Positions 26,410-35,334 of a stretch of DNA of 64,000 nt are shown piece after piece. The position numbers and the translations under genes were made by a program. Numbering within the stretch: position 1 is the stretch's first letter; the number at the start of each line of letters is the position of its first letter. Source of the DNA: Bacteroidales bacterium (GTDB taxonomy: Bacteria > Bacteroidota > Bacteroidia > Bacteroidales > VadinHA17); NCBI GenBank assembly GCA_024763075.1, contig JANTGF010000003.1, positions 1 to 64,000 of the forward strand, read 5' to 3'. The notes beneath the pieces were generated by a model. That model did no database searches and was not told the DNA's origin. It saw nothing but the letters and a program-made list of their open reading frames with translations.

Positions 26410-27672
26410 GTGAATTCTCTAAATAAAAGAAAAATAATTAACGACCCGGTTTATGGGTTTATAGATATTCCTTCAGACCTTATTTTTAACATCCTGGAAC
26501 ATCCTTATTTCCAGAGACTTTCCAGGATTAAACAGCTGGGGCTGACCTACTTTGTATATCCAGGTGCACAGCATTCAAGATTTCAGCATTGTCTGGGAGC
26601 TTTGCATTTGATGTGCTCATGCATCTCTGCATTAAGAGGGAAAGGGGTAGAGATAAGCAGCGAGGAAGCCCAGGCTGTATCAGCAGCGATTTTGTTACAC
26701 GATATTGGTCACGGCCCTTTTTCACACGCCCTGGAAAAAAGTCTGATTGAAGGAATATCACATGAAGATCTGTCAGGGTTATTTATGGAGGAAATAAATC
26801 AGCAGTTTTCAGGTAAACTTGATCTTGCGATACAGATTTTTAATAATAAATACAAAAAGAAATTCCTTCATCAGCTGGTGGCCGGGCAACTGGATATGGA
26901 CAGGCTGGATTACCTGAGACGCGATAGTTTTTTTACAGGAGTGAGTGAGGGAACTATTGGTTCTGACCGGATTATAAAAATGATGAATGTGGTTGACGAT
27001 CAGCTTGTGATTGATGTAAAGGGGATTTACTCACTGGAAAAATTTCTCATTGCCCGAAGATTGATGTATTGGCAGGTTTATTTACACAAAACTGTACAAT
27101 CAGCAGAGTTTCTCCTGGTGAAAACCCTGCAAAGAGCCAGGGAACTTGCCAGGCAAGGTGGGGAGGTTTATGGAACGCCTTCGTTAAAGTTCTTTTTATA
27201 TAATAACATTAATTATTTTTCCGTTTTTAATGAAAATCCGGACTGGGAATCAAAGGAAATTATCGAAAAATTTGCAATGCTTGATGACAGTGATATCATT
27301 ACATCAGCCAAAGTTTGGGCGGAAGGAGGAGACAAAGTATTACAATTGTTGAGCAGGAGGCTTATAAACCGGGATTTGTTTAAAGTGGAATTATCAGATA
27401 ATCCGTTTTCTTCAAGTTTTCTGGCTTCTGTAAAGGAATGGGTGGCAAGTGCATATAATATTGAAAAAGAGCAAGCAGATTATTTCGCTTTCTCAGAAAT
27501 GATCAGTAATTATGCGTTTGATCCTGATGACCATAATATGCAGATTCTCTTTAAAGATGGTAGCCTGCACAATATAACTCAGGTTTCAGACATTTTAAAT
27601 TCACGTGTTTTATCAATGAAGGTGAAAAAATACTGTCTTTGTTATCCTAAAAAATATAAGAATATTAACTAA
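26410..27672 (+). CDS. HD-domain phosphohydrolase (dNTPase-like)
   Basis: A 420-residue HD-superfamily protein of the deoxynucleoside triphosphatase-like group (SAMHD1/YdhJ type). The N-terminus reads IINDPVYGFIDIP. The metal-binding residues are visible as RFQHCLGALHLM near residue 57 and LHDIGHGPFSHALE near residue 96, with the later aspartate in QLDMDRLDYLRRDS. Homologues hydrolyse phosphate esters of nucleotides; the substrate here is unknown. The GTG start follows a -7 promoter element by five bases. lpxD begins 18 bases after the stop, so the gene may head the lpxD-lpxC-lpxA cluster transcript. Confidence 0.88.
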   Translation: MNSLNKRKIINDPVYGFIDIPSDLIFNILEHPYFQRLSRIKQLGLTYFVYPGAQHSRFQHCLGALHLMCSCISALRGKGVEISSEEAQAVSAAILLHDIGHGPFSHALEKSLIEGISHEDLSGLFMEEINQQFSGKLDLAIQIFNNKYKKKFLHQLVAGQLDMDRLDYLRRDSFFTGVSEGTIGSDRIIKMMNVVDDQLVIDVKGIYSLEKFLIARRLMYWQVYLHKTVQSAEFLLVKTLQRARELARQGGEVYGTPSLKFFLYNNINYFSVFNENPDWESKEIIEKFAMLDDSDIITSAKVWAEGGDKVLQLLSRRLINRDLFKVELSDNPFSSSFLASVKEWVASAYNIEKEQADYFAFSEMISNYAFDPDDHNMQILFKDGSLHNITQVSDILNSRVLSMKVKKYCLCYPKKYKNIN

Positions 27673-27690
27673 TAATTTAAATAATTAAGA

Positions 27691-28728
27691 ATGGAATTTA
27701 CTGCTAAAGCTGTTGCAGAGTTTTTAAAAGGGGAAGTCGTTGGCGATCCTGAAATAAAGGTGAATAAGGTATCGAAAATTGAAGAAGGAACGGAGGGGTC
27801 TTTATGCTTTCTGTCGAATCCAAAATATGAAGAATACCTCTATACTTCGGAGGCATCCATTATAATAATAAACAAGGATTTTACTCCGGCTAAAAAGACG
27901 AATTGTACTCTGATAAGGGTTGAGGATTCCTATCAGGCAATTGCTGCCCTGTTGCAGTTACAGGAGTCTGTAAAGCCTGTAAAAATTGGAAAGCATCCGC
28001 AATCATGGATGGAAGAATCATCTGAAGCTGGGGATGAACTTTATCTTGGGGCTTTTGCATATGTAGGTGAAGATTGCAAACTTGGTAATAAGGTGAAAAT
28101 CTATCCCCAGGTATTTGTCGGCGACAATGTTGAGATTGGAGACAATACGGTTATCTTTCCAGGAGCTAAGATTTATCCCGGTTGTAAAATTGGAAAAGAC
28201 TGTATCATTCATGCGGGTGTAATTATTGGATCGGATGGATTTGGTTTCGCCCCTGATGCTGAAAATGATTACAAGAAAATTCCTCAGACCGGGAATGTTA
28301 TTCTGGAAGATCGTGTGGAGGTTGGTTCCAACACAACCATTGACCGTGCCACCATGGGCTCAACGCTTATTAAGAAGGGAGTGAAACTTGACAACCTCAT
28401 CCAGGTGGGGCATAATGTAACCATTGGTGAAAATACTGTTATGGCTGCACAAACGGCAATTGCAGGTTCGGTAAAGATTGGCAGGGATTGTATGTTTGGG
28501 GGACAGGTGGGAATTGCCGGTCATATTGAGATTGCCGATAAGGTTAAAATGGCTGCAAAATCAGGTGTTGCAAAAGATATTAAGAAAAAAGGTGCAGTCC
28601 TGATGGGTGGCCCTGCTTTTGACTTTATGGATTATCAGAAATCATACGTGTATTTTAAAAATCTTCCCAGGTTGGCCGATCGTATTACAAGATTGGAAAA
28701 AAGTATGAATAATCAGAAAAAAGAATAA
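27691..28728 (+). CDS. lpxD: UDP-3-O-acylglucosamine N-acyltransferase
   Basis: Adds the second (N-linked) hydroxyacyl chain in lipid A synthesis. The 345 residues have the usual layout. An N-terminal uridine-binding domain (about 1-100, with GSLCFLSNPKYEEYL) is followed by a left-handed beta helix of hexapeptide repeats, for example VFVGDNVEIGDNTVIFPGA and GVIIGSDGFGF. The catalytic histidine is in LIQVGHNVTIG near residue 243. A C-terminal helix follows. It belongs with lpxC-fabZ and lpxA just downstream. Confidence 0.96.
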   Translation: MEFTAKAVAEFLKGEVVGDPEIKVNKVSKIEEGTEGSLCFLSNPKYEEYLYTSEASIIIINKDFTPAKKTNCTLIRVEDSYQAIAALLQLQESVKPVKIGKHPQSWMEESSEAGDELYLGAFAYVGEDCKLGNKVKIYPQVFVGDNVEIGDNTVIFPGAKIYPGCKIGKDCIIHAGVIIGSDGFGFAPDAENDYKKIPQTGNVILEDRVEVGSNTTIDRATMGSTLIKKGVKLDNLIQVGHNVTIGENTVMAAQTAIAGSVKIGRDCMFGGQVGIAGHIEIADKVKMAAKSGVAKDIKKKGAVLMGGPAFDFMDYQKSYVYFKNLPRLADRITRLEKSMNNQKKE

Positions 28729-28846
28729 TCAGAAAATAAGGTAAATCTCTGTTTTGGCATCCTGATTTTGACTTTTTTTTGAGGTTTAATTACTCATTTA
28801 CTGAATTTTTGTATCTTGCGCCCGTTTTAAAAACGGAATAAATTTT

Positions 28847-30250
28847 ATGTCTCATAAACAAAGAACCATTAAAAAGCCGGTTTCTTTAACAGGCAGGGGG
28901 TTACATTCAGGAATTGACGTACAAATAAGCTTTAAACCCGCACCTGAGAATCATGGCTTTAAATTTATACGCACCGATATAGAAGGCTCACCCGTAATTA
29001 ATGCATTAGCGGAAAATGTTGTTGATACATCCAGGGGAACAACCCTTGAGCAGAATGGAGTAAGAATAGCTACCATTGAACATGTTCTTGCGGCATTTTC
29101 AGGACTTGAGATTGATAATGCTTTAATTGAAGTGAAAGGACCGGAAGCTCCCATAATGGGGGGTAGTTCAAAAAGATTTGTAGATGCTATTCTGGAAGCG
29201 GGAATTCAGGAGCAAAACAAAGAAAGGGATTATTTTAGAATTACTGAGAAAATAGCTTTTTCAGATGAAGAAAATGGTGTTGACCTGATGGTTTATCCGG
29301 ATGATCACCTGAGTTACAATGTGTTAATCGATTATAATTCTAAAATTCTTGGCAATCAGTATGCTATTTTAAATGAAGTGTCTGATTTTGCTGAGGAGGT
29401 TTCAGCCTGCCGCACCTTTGTTTTCTTTCATGAGTTGGAAACTCTTGCAAAACAGGGATTGATTAAAGGAGGTGACCTGGATAATGCTATAATAATTATG
29501 GATCGCGTTGTTGACCAGTCTGAAGTAGACAGGGTGGCAGATTTATTTAATAAACCACACATTAAGGTAAATTCCGAAGGAATATTGAATAATATTAAAC
29601 TGAGGTATCCAAATGAACCAGCCCGCCATAAATTGCTTGATATCATGGGAGATATTGCTCTGGTTGGACAACCCATCATTGGGAAGGTCGTTGCTACCCG
29701 GCCGGGCCATCATGCAAATACAGAACTGGCAAAAAAGATAAGACAGGAGATTAAAAAGTTAAAACTGAAAAGTCAAATTCCGGTTTATGATCCAACACAG
29801 ACTCCTGTATTAGACATACTTCAGATAAAAAAGATGCTTCCTCACCGGTATCCTTTTTTATTGGTAGATAAGATTATTCACCTGGATGAAACTTCTATAG
29901 TTGGTCTGAAGAACCTGACTTTTAATGAAACCTTTTTTCAGGGTCATTTCCCTGAAGAACCGGTTATGCCGGGAGTCCTTCAGATCGAGGCAATGGCGCA
30001 GGTAGGTGGAGTATTGGTACTTAATCAGGTAGAAGACCCTGAAAATTATTCAACATACTTTCTGAAGATTGATAAAGTGAAATTTAAGAGGAAAGTAATA
30101 CCCGGTGATACAGTATTATTTAAATTATCAATGACCCAACCCATGCGGCGGAGTATTATTACCATGTTTGGGCAGGGGTTTGTAGGAGACAAACTTGTAC
30201 TGGAGGGAGAAATAACAGCAAGTGTTGTAAGAAACAAAGTTTCGGAATGA
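28847..30250 (+). CDS. lpxC-fabZ: Bifunctional UDP-3-O-acyl-GlcNAc deacetylase / 3-hydroxyacyl-ACP dehydratase
   Basis: A 467-residue fusion that is characteristic of Bacteroidota. Residues about 1-310 are LpxC, the zinc deacetylase of the committed step of lipid A synthesis: TIEHVLAAFSGLEIDN supplies one zinc histidine, HKLLDIMGD a histidine and an aspartate, and RPGHHANTELA the catalytic histidine. From about residue 318 comes FabZ, which dehydrates 3-hydroxyacyl-ACP: LPHRYPFLLVDKI and FQGHFPEEPVMPGVLQIEAMAQ with its histidine and glutamate. Both halves compete for the same hydroxyacyl-ACP pool, so the fusion fixes their ratio. The stop overlaps the start of lpxA by four bases. A TATCTTGC at 28812-28819 may be the -7 element of a local promoter. 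Confidence 0.96.
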   Translation: MSHKQRTIKKPVSLTGRGLHSGIDVQISFKPAPENHGFKFIRTDIEGSPVINALAENVVDTSRGTTLEQNGVRIATIEHVLAAFSGLEIDNALIEVKGPEAPIMGGSSKRFVDAILEAGIQEQNKERDYFRITEKIAFSDEENGVDLMVYPDDHLSYNVLIDYNSKILGNQYAILNEVSDFAEEVSACRTFVFFHELETLAKQGLIKGGDLDNAIIIMDRVVDQSEVDRVADLFNKPHIKVNSEGILNNIKLRYPNEPARHKLLDIMGDIALVGQPIIGKVVATRPGHHANTELAKKIRQEIKKLKLKSQIPVYDPTQTPVLDILQIKKMLPHRYPFLLVDKIIHLDETSIVGLKNLTFNETFFQGHFPEEPVMPGVLQIEAMAQVGGVLVLNQVEDPENYSTYFLKIDKVKFKRKVIPGDTVLFKLSMTQPMRRSIITMFGQGFVGDKLVLEGEITASVVRNKVSE

Positions 30251-31023
30251 TACATAAATTAACAAGTATTCACCCCGATGCAAAGATTGGGAAAAATGTA
30301 ACCATTGAAGCATTCAGTTCCATTTCAGGAAATGTGACAATTGGTGACGGAACATGGATTGGTCCGAATGTCAGTATCATGGATGGTGCCATAATCGGGA
30401 AGAACTGTCAGATCTTTCCTGGGGCAGTTATCTCAGCGATTCCTCAGGATATGAAATACAGAGGGGAAAAAACGACCGTTAGGATCGGGGATAATACCAT
30501 AATAAGAGAATTTGTAACAATAAACAAGGGAACCAATGCAAAAAATGAAACAAGCATTGGCAACAATACCCTGATAATGGCATATGCTCACGTTGCCCAT
30601 GATTGTAAAATTGGCAATAATTGTATTCTGGTCAATTATGTAGGCCTGGCCGGAGAGGTTGAAATTGATGATTATGCGATTTTGGCCGGGGGATCCCTGG
30701 TTCATCAGTTTGTAAGAATTGGAAAACATGTAATGATTGGTGGTGCTGCCAAGGTAAGAATTGATGTTCCTCCTTATATTAAAGCAGACAGAGACCCTTT
30801 GTCATATGTGGGTGTTAATTCGATAGGGTTGCGGCGTCGCGGTTTTTCAAATGAAAAGATCAATGAAATTCAGGATATATATCGTGAGTTGTACAGCAAC
30901 AAACAAAATAACAGCAAAGCCCTCGAGCGAATTAAAAATAACTATGCCGAATCTGTTGAAAGAAATGATATTATTAGTTTTTTCAAAGCTTCAACCAGAG
31001 GGGTGATCCATAGTTCGGTTTAA
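30247..31023 (+). CDS. lpxA: Acyl-ACP--UDP-GlcNAc O-acyltransferase
   Basis: Performs the first acylation of UDP-GlcNAc in lipid A synthesis. The 258 residues form a hexapeptide-repeat beta helix (IHPDAKIGKNVTIEAFSSIS and later turns), with the catalytic histidine in AYAHVAHDCKIGNN near residue 117 and a C-terminal helical domain with RRRGFSNEKINEIQDIYR. The ATG overlaps the end of lpxC-fabZ (ATGA), indicating translational coupling. It converges on the oxidoreductase gene 10 bases away on the minus strand. Confidence 0.97.
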   Translation: MIHKLTSIHPDAKIGKNVTIEAFSSISGNVTIGDGTWIGPNVSIMDGAIIGKNCQIFPGAVISAIPQDMKYRGEKTTVRIGDNTIIREFVTINKGTNAKNETSIGNNTLIMAYAHVAHDCKIGNNCILVNYVGLAGEVEIDDYAILAGGSLVHQFVRIGKHVMIGGAAKVRIDVPPYIKADRDPLSYVGVNSIGLRRRGFSNEKINEIQDIYRELYSNKQNNSKALERIKNNYAESVERNDIISFFKASTRGVIHSSV

Positions 31024-31033
31024 TAAACCCAGG

Positions 31034-32026
31034 TTATAGCAAAATTTCCGAATTCATACTTTCTATAATTTTAAAAGCTAACTTGAGTGCTTCGTAACCA
31101 TCTTCAATGGATACTTCGGGTGTGGTATTATTTATGATTGCATCGTAAAAGCTGTGAAGCTCTTCAACCATAGCATTTACTGGTTTGACCTCAGGTTTTT
31201 CAAAAAAGATCTGCTTTTTCGGTTTCCCTTCTCCAAGATCCATAATCAATGCAAAAGGATCATCAACTTCTTTCCCGGTAATATCATCAACCTGAACAAT
31301 CTCTGCTTTTTTCTCAAGAAAATCAATAGAAATATATGCATGAGGCTGGAAAAGACGTAATTTTCTCATCTGCTTCATACTGATCCTGCTGGATGTCATG
31401 TTAACCACACAACCGTTTTTAAACCGTACCCTTGAATTTGTAATATCCGGAGAATCACTGATGATATTCACACCACTCGTGTGGATTTCTGCTGGTTCAG
31501 ATTGAATGATATTTAAAATAATATCAATATCATGTATTTGAAGATCAAGAACTACCGGAACATCTTTATTCCTCGGATGAAACTGTCCAAGCCGGTGCAA
31601 TTCAATAAATTTTGGATCTTTTATCAGGTTTCTAATTGCAGTAAATGCAGGATTAAAGCGTTCAATATGACCTACCTGGATCTTAACCTGATGGATTTCG
31701 GCCAGTTCTTTTAATTTCAGTGCTTCTTCAAGTGTGGAAGTAACCGGTTTTTCAATAAATACGTGTTTCCCATTGAGGACAGCTTTTTCAGCAACTTCAA
31801 AATGTGATACCGTTGGAACAACCACATCAATTACATCAACCTGTTTTAGCAATGCATCATAGGAGGGAAACTGTGGAACACCAAATTCTTTTTCCACCTG
31901 ATCGGAGGTGGCTTTATCAATATCATAAAATCCGGTAAGTTCGTATTTGCTATTGGTTAATGATCTTACATGATTCTTTCCAAAATGGCCAACCCCAACA
32001 ATCCCTATTCTTAATTTCCGGTTCAT
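31034..32026 (-). CDS. Gfo/Idh/MocA family oxidoreductase
   Basis: A 330-residue NAD(P)-dependent dehydrogenase. The N-terminal Rossmann fold carries GIVGVGHFGKNHVRSL (residues 7-22), followed by the EKPVT motif near residue 94, which holds the lysine typical of the family, and HIERFNPAF near residue 123. A putative catalytic site lies in DLQIHDIDIILNI. Substrates of such enzymes are usually sugars or their nucleotide-linked forms. Downstream of lipid A genes, a UDP-sugar substrate is a reasonable guess, but nothing in the sequence decides it. It follows the beta-barrel gene by eight bases on the same strand. Confidence 0.88.
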   Translation of the reverse strand: MNRKLRIGIVGVGHFGKNHVRSLTNSKYELTGFYDIDKATSDQVEKEFGVPQFPSYDALLKQVDVIDVVVPTVSHFEVAEKAVLNGKHVFIEKPVTSTLEEALKLKELAEIHQVKIQVGHIERFNPAFTAIRNLIKDPKFIELHRLGQFHPRNKDVPVVLDLQIHDIDIILNIIQSEPAEIHTSGVNIISDSPDITNSRVRFKNGCVVNMTSSRISMKQMRKLRLFQPHAYISIDFLEKKAEIVQVDDITGKEVDDPFALIMDLGEGKPKKQIFFEKPEVKPVNAMVEELHSFYDAIINNTTPEVSIEDGYEALKLAFKIIESMNSEILL

Positions 32027-32034
32027 TTCTATTT

Positions 32035-33177
32035 TTATTTTACTTTATTCAGAAAAAAATCGCGGTTAAAGTTAATATAAACTCCGTAAGAAAAGTCATT
32101 ATGTGGCGTCTTTTCAATATTTGTATCTCCCAAAATGTCATAATAACTTTCAAATCTTCCTCCAATATATATCCCGTTTGCTATTTTATGATGCAAGTCG
32201 ATTTTAAAGCTAAGTACTTTCCTTTCAGGGAAAACGACTTGATCATCAATGGTGGAAACAGAAGAAAAAAGAGGCTCGCCAAGGGGTGCAATGAAGTCAT
32301 TTGCTTTCCAGTAGAAGAAGTACAGGTTAATGATTTTGGATTTTGTATAAATACCCGGGTAAAATCCGTTTCCCTGATTGAACGATTGATTTTTCTCATG
32401 TGACAGGTCTCTGTAAAAAGGGAAATATACAGTGGCTCCTACTTCTTTAAAAAATCCGGTAAAATGATAACTTACTCTGGTACCGGCAACCAGGTTCATA
32501 AGAGTAACAACCGGGAGATCAAGCGTATCTATCTGTCCGCCTTTATGAGTGGATAAAAATTGAACAGGAATTTCAACTTGTAATTTATGTTTTGGTTTGA
32601 GAAGTTTAAAATTCCCGGAAAAACCCATCGTAAATTGCTCTTGTTCGGAATAACTGTTTCGTAAAAGGTAGTTTTGCCAGTTCAAATACAGATCTGTACG
32701 AATTCTGTCTGTCTGGTAAAGAAATTGCAGCCCTGTTTCCGGCGGTTGTTCAATAATATTCTCAAACCTGAATAAAGGCTCAATAAATCCATGATTCAGG
32801 CTGCCGAACAGGTTTCCAAAGACAATTTGCAGACCTCTGAATGGCGAATACTGAAAACGAAACAGAGGAAGCACCCTGTTGAGTTTATCTGTTCCATAAT
32901 AGTAAAGCAGGTGTATTCCTCCTTCAATTAGCGTATTAGAAGTGGGAAAATATTTCAGGGAGGTATTTAGCTGGGACCCAAAAATTGTAAAACCCGGTTC
33001 AATCAAATTAGAATATTCATTATTTTTAAAAATATTTTCATTTTGGATTTTAAAATAAAATTTTTGTTTTTTCTTCTTTGGGAAAGAACTTTTTTCCAGG
33101 AATGGCCTTTGATCCGGTTGAGCAAATGATACTCCGGAAATAATAAAGAAAAGTAAAAACAATATTTTTTGGTTCAT
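32035..33177 (-). CDS. Predicted outer-membrane beta-barrel protein, unknown function
   Basis: A 380-residue protein with a clear signal peptide (KILFLLFFIISGVSFAQ). After it comes a basic patch (KKKKQKFYFKIQNE), then alternating hydrophobic/aromatic segments that look like outer-membrane strands: SLKYFPTSNTLIEGGIHLLY, LQIVFGNLFGSLNHG, DLYLNWQNYLLR, RVSYHFTGFFKEVGATVYFP and others, ending in FSYGVYINFNRDFFL. I do not recognise a named family. It is transcribed with, and just ahead of, the Gfo/Idh/MocA gene and is divergent from lpxB 85 bases away. A role in the outer membrane is likely; substrate unknown. Confidence 0.7.
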   Translation of the reverse strand: MNQKILFLLFFIISGVSFAQPDQRPFLEKSSFPKKKKQKFYFKIQNENIFKNNEYSNLIEPGFTIFGSQLNTSLKYFPTSNTLIEGGIHLLYYYGTDKLNRVLPLFRFQYSPFRGLQIVFGNLFGSLNHGFIEPLFRFENIIEQPPETGLQFLYQTDRIRTDLYLNWQNYLLRNSYSEQEQFTMGFSGNFKLLKPKHKLQVEIPVQFLSTHKGGQIDTLDLPVVTLMNLVAGTRVSYHFTGFFKEVGATVYFPFYRDLSHEKNQSFNQGNGFYPGIYTKSKIINLYFFYWKANDFIAPLGEPLFSSVSTIDDQVVFPERKVLSFKIDLHHKIANGIYIGGRFESYYDILGDTNIEKTPHNDFSYGVYINFNRDFFLNKVK

Positions 33178-33236
33178 TGATTTGGAATTTATTTTTCAAA
33201 AGTAGTGTATTTAAGCAAAACTTGATAAAATTGATT

Positions 33237-33244
33237 TACCTTTG
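33237..33244 (+). promoter_or_regulatory. Bacteroidetes -7 element before lpxB
   Basis: TACCTTTG matches TAnnTTTG and lies 18 bases before the GTG at 33263. No good TTTG is found at -33 spacing. Confidence 0.45.
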
Positions 33245-33262
33245 TAAAAAGCTGGATTAATT

Positions 33263-34402
33263 GTGAAATATTACATTATTGCAGGCGAGGCGTCCGGAGA
33301 TTTGCACGGATCAAACCTGATAAATGCTTTAAAGAAGGAAGATCGGGATGCTCAATTCAGAGTTTGGGGCGGGGATAAAATGCAGGCCGCTTCCGGGAAT
33401 CTGGTGAAGCATTATAAAGAACATGCTTTTATGGGGATTGTTCCTGTGATAAGGAATTATTCTATTATCCGGAACAATTTCAAACTTGCTGAAAAAGATA
33501 TTGCTGAATATGCTCCGGATGCATTAATACTGATTGACTTTTCCGGTTTTAATCTGCGCATTGCAAAAAGGGTAAAGCCCCTGGGTTTTTCAATTTTTTA
33601 TTACATTTCTCCACAGGTGTGGGCCTGGCGTCAACACAGGGTTTATAAGATCAGGGAACTAATTGACAGGATGTTTACCATTCTTCCTTTTGAAAAGGCT
33701 TTTTATAAAAAATATAATTACAATGTTGAGTATGTTGGCCATCCGTTGCTGGATTCCATAGCTGAATTCAAGAAAGGATTTACAATGGAAAAACAGGAAT
33801 TCCTTGAAAAGAATAAGTTGTCCGGGAAGCCTGTTATTGCTATACTCCCCGGTAGCAGGAAGCAGGAACTTCAGGCACAGCTTCCCATTATGGTTGAGAC
33901 ATCCCGCAATTTTCCGGATCATCAGTTTGTTGTTGCAGGAATGAGCTCACTGAATCGGGAAATATACACAGGCTGTTTTAAGGATTTTGATGTAAAAATG
34001 GTTTTTGACCAAACCTATGCGCTTTTATCCTTTGCTGAGGCAGCATTGGTAACAAGCGGAACGGCAACTCTGGAAACAGCGTTGTTTAAAGTTCCGGAAG
34101 TAGTTTGCTACCGGGCAGGCTACTTTTCCTATTTTCTGGTAAAGGCACTGATAAAAATAAAGTTTATTTCTGTTGTCAATCTGATCATGGATAAACCGGT
34201 AGTTAAGGAATTAATACAAAATGAACTGTCAGTTCAAAACGTAAATAAGGAATTGAATAAGTTGTTAAATGACACTTCCTACCGGGAACAGATGCTTCAG
34301 AATTATACCAAACTGGAAAAAATGCTGGGTGGAGAGGGTGCTTCTTTACGTGCAGCACAGGGAATGGTTAAGTTTTTGGATCAGAACTCTAATCAGACCT
34401 GA
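33263..34402 (+). CDS. lpxB: Lipid-A-disaccharide synthase
   Basis: Joins UDP-diacyl-GlcN and lipid X into the lipid A disaccharide at the inner membrane. The 379 residues start at a GTG with YYIIAGEASGDLHGSNLI, the family N-terminus. Other hallmarks are ISPQVWAWRQHRVYKI near residue 118, VGHPLLDS near residue 157, ILPGSRKQELQ near residue 195 and TSGTATLETAL near residue 266. It is the only lpx gene here not in the lpxD-C-A cluster, being separated from it by the two minus-strand genes. Confidence 0.96.
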   Translation: MKYYIIAGEASGDLHGSNLINALKKEDRDAQFRVWGGDKMQAASGNLVKHYKEHAFMGIVPVIRNYSIIRNNFKLAEKDIAEYAPDALILIDFSGFNLRIAKRVKPLGFSIFYYISPQVWAWRQHRVYKIRELIDRMFTILPFEKAFYKKYNYNVEYVGHPLLDSIAEFKKGFTMEKQEFLEKNKLSGKPVIAILPGSRKQELQAQLPIMVETSRNFPDHQFVVAGMSSLNREIYTGCFKDFDVKMVFDQTYALLSFAEAALVTSGTATLETALFKVPEVVCYRAGYFSYFLVKALIKIKFISVVNLIMDKPVVKELIQNELSVQNVNKELNKLLNDTSYREQMLQNYTKLEKMLGGEGASLRAAQGMVKFLDQNSNQT

Positions 34403-34448
34403 GCTTTTTAGTCAGGGAGCCTGATACAGAGTAATAAACAATGGATAA

Positions 34449-34467
34449 CCATGGGCGCAACCCATGG
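34449..34467. repeat. Short palindrome, REP-like
   Basis: CCATGGG and CCCATGG form a perfect 7-bp stem around CGCAA, in the gap between lpxB and the deacetylase gene. No T run follows, so it is not a usual terminator. ATGGATAA occurs just before it and again over its right edge. It looks like a repetitive extragenic palindrome, but only one copy is seen here. Confidence 0.4.
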
Positions 34468-34526
34468 ATAAACAAAGAATACAAAAAGAATCCCGAAACG
34501 AGTTCAACTCTTGATTTGTTTTAATA

Positions 34527-35333
34527 ATGAATAGGGACTTTAAGAAAATACTAATTTTCCTTCTTTTAATTTTGCTGAAATCCCTTGTTTATGCACAGGA
34601 TTCATTAAAAGTAGTGGCACTAAATCATGCCATATTTCAATATGGAGGACTGGTACGTGCGGATACTACCAAAAAGTATATTTATCTCACATTTACCGGT
34701 GGTGAATTCAATGATGGCGGAAAATGGATAGAAAATGTTTTGAAAAGGAAGGAAGTCCCTGCAAATTTTTTCTTTACAGGCGATTTTTATCGTTTTCCAG
34801 GAAATAAGCAGCTGATAAAAAAGCTGAAAAAACAGGGGCATTATCTGGGGCCGCATTCGGATAAACATTTGCTTTATGTTTCATGGGAAAACCGCGATTC
34901 TCTTTTAGTAAGCAGGGAGGAATTCATAAATGATCTTATAAATAATTTCAGGGTGATGAATTCTTTTGGTATTTCCAGAAAAAAGTCTCCATTTTTCATG
35001 CCTCCGTACGAATGGTATAATCAGGTAATTAGCAGCTGGGCGGCTGATTCAGGGCTTATTCTAGTAAATTATACACCGGGAACCAGGTCAAATGCAGATT
35101 ATACAACTCCTGATATGGGTGACCGGTATGTGAGCAGCGATCAAATCCACCGGAACATTCTCAAATATGAAAAAAACTCTTCCAATGGTTTGAACGGATC
35201 TATTTTATTGCTCCACATTGGAACTGCCCCTGAACGTACTGATAAGTTTTATTTTAAACTTGAAGATTTACTTACTGAATTGAAAGAGAGAGGATATCAA
35301 TTTAAAAAATTAACTGAATTACTGAATAAATAA
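34527..35333 (+). CDS. Secreted polysaccharide deacetylase-like protein
   Basis: A 268-residue protein with a signal peptide (KKILIFLLLILLKSLVYAQ). The rest has the NodB homology fold: IYLTFTGGEFNDGGKWIENV in place of the usual T-F-D-D segment, VPANFFFTGDFYR, GHYLGPHSDKHLLYVSW near residue 112 and PFFMPPYEWYN near residue 153. The second conserved Asp of the TFDD motif is not at its normal place (TFTGGE), while the H-x-x-x-H pair is present as HSDKH, so metal binding may be altered. Homologues remove acetyl groups from carbohydrates. The GH9 gene starts one base after its stop, so the two are almost certainly co-expressed and probably act on the same kind of glycan. Confidence 0.8.
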   Translation: MNRDFKKILIFLLLILLKSLVYAQDSLKVVALNHAIFQYGGLVRADTTKKYIYLTFTGGEFNDGGKWIENVLKRKEVPANFFFTGDFYRFPGNKQLIKKLKKQGHYLGPHSDKHLLYVSWENRDSLLVSREEFINDLINNFRVMNSFGISRKKSPFFMPPYEWYNQVISSWAADSGLILVNYTPGTRSNADYTTPDMGDRYVSSDQIHRNILKYEKNSSNGLNGSILLLHIGTAPERTDKFYFKLEDLLTELKERGYQFKKLTELLNK

Positions 35334-35334
35334 C

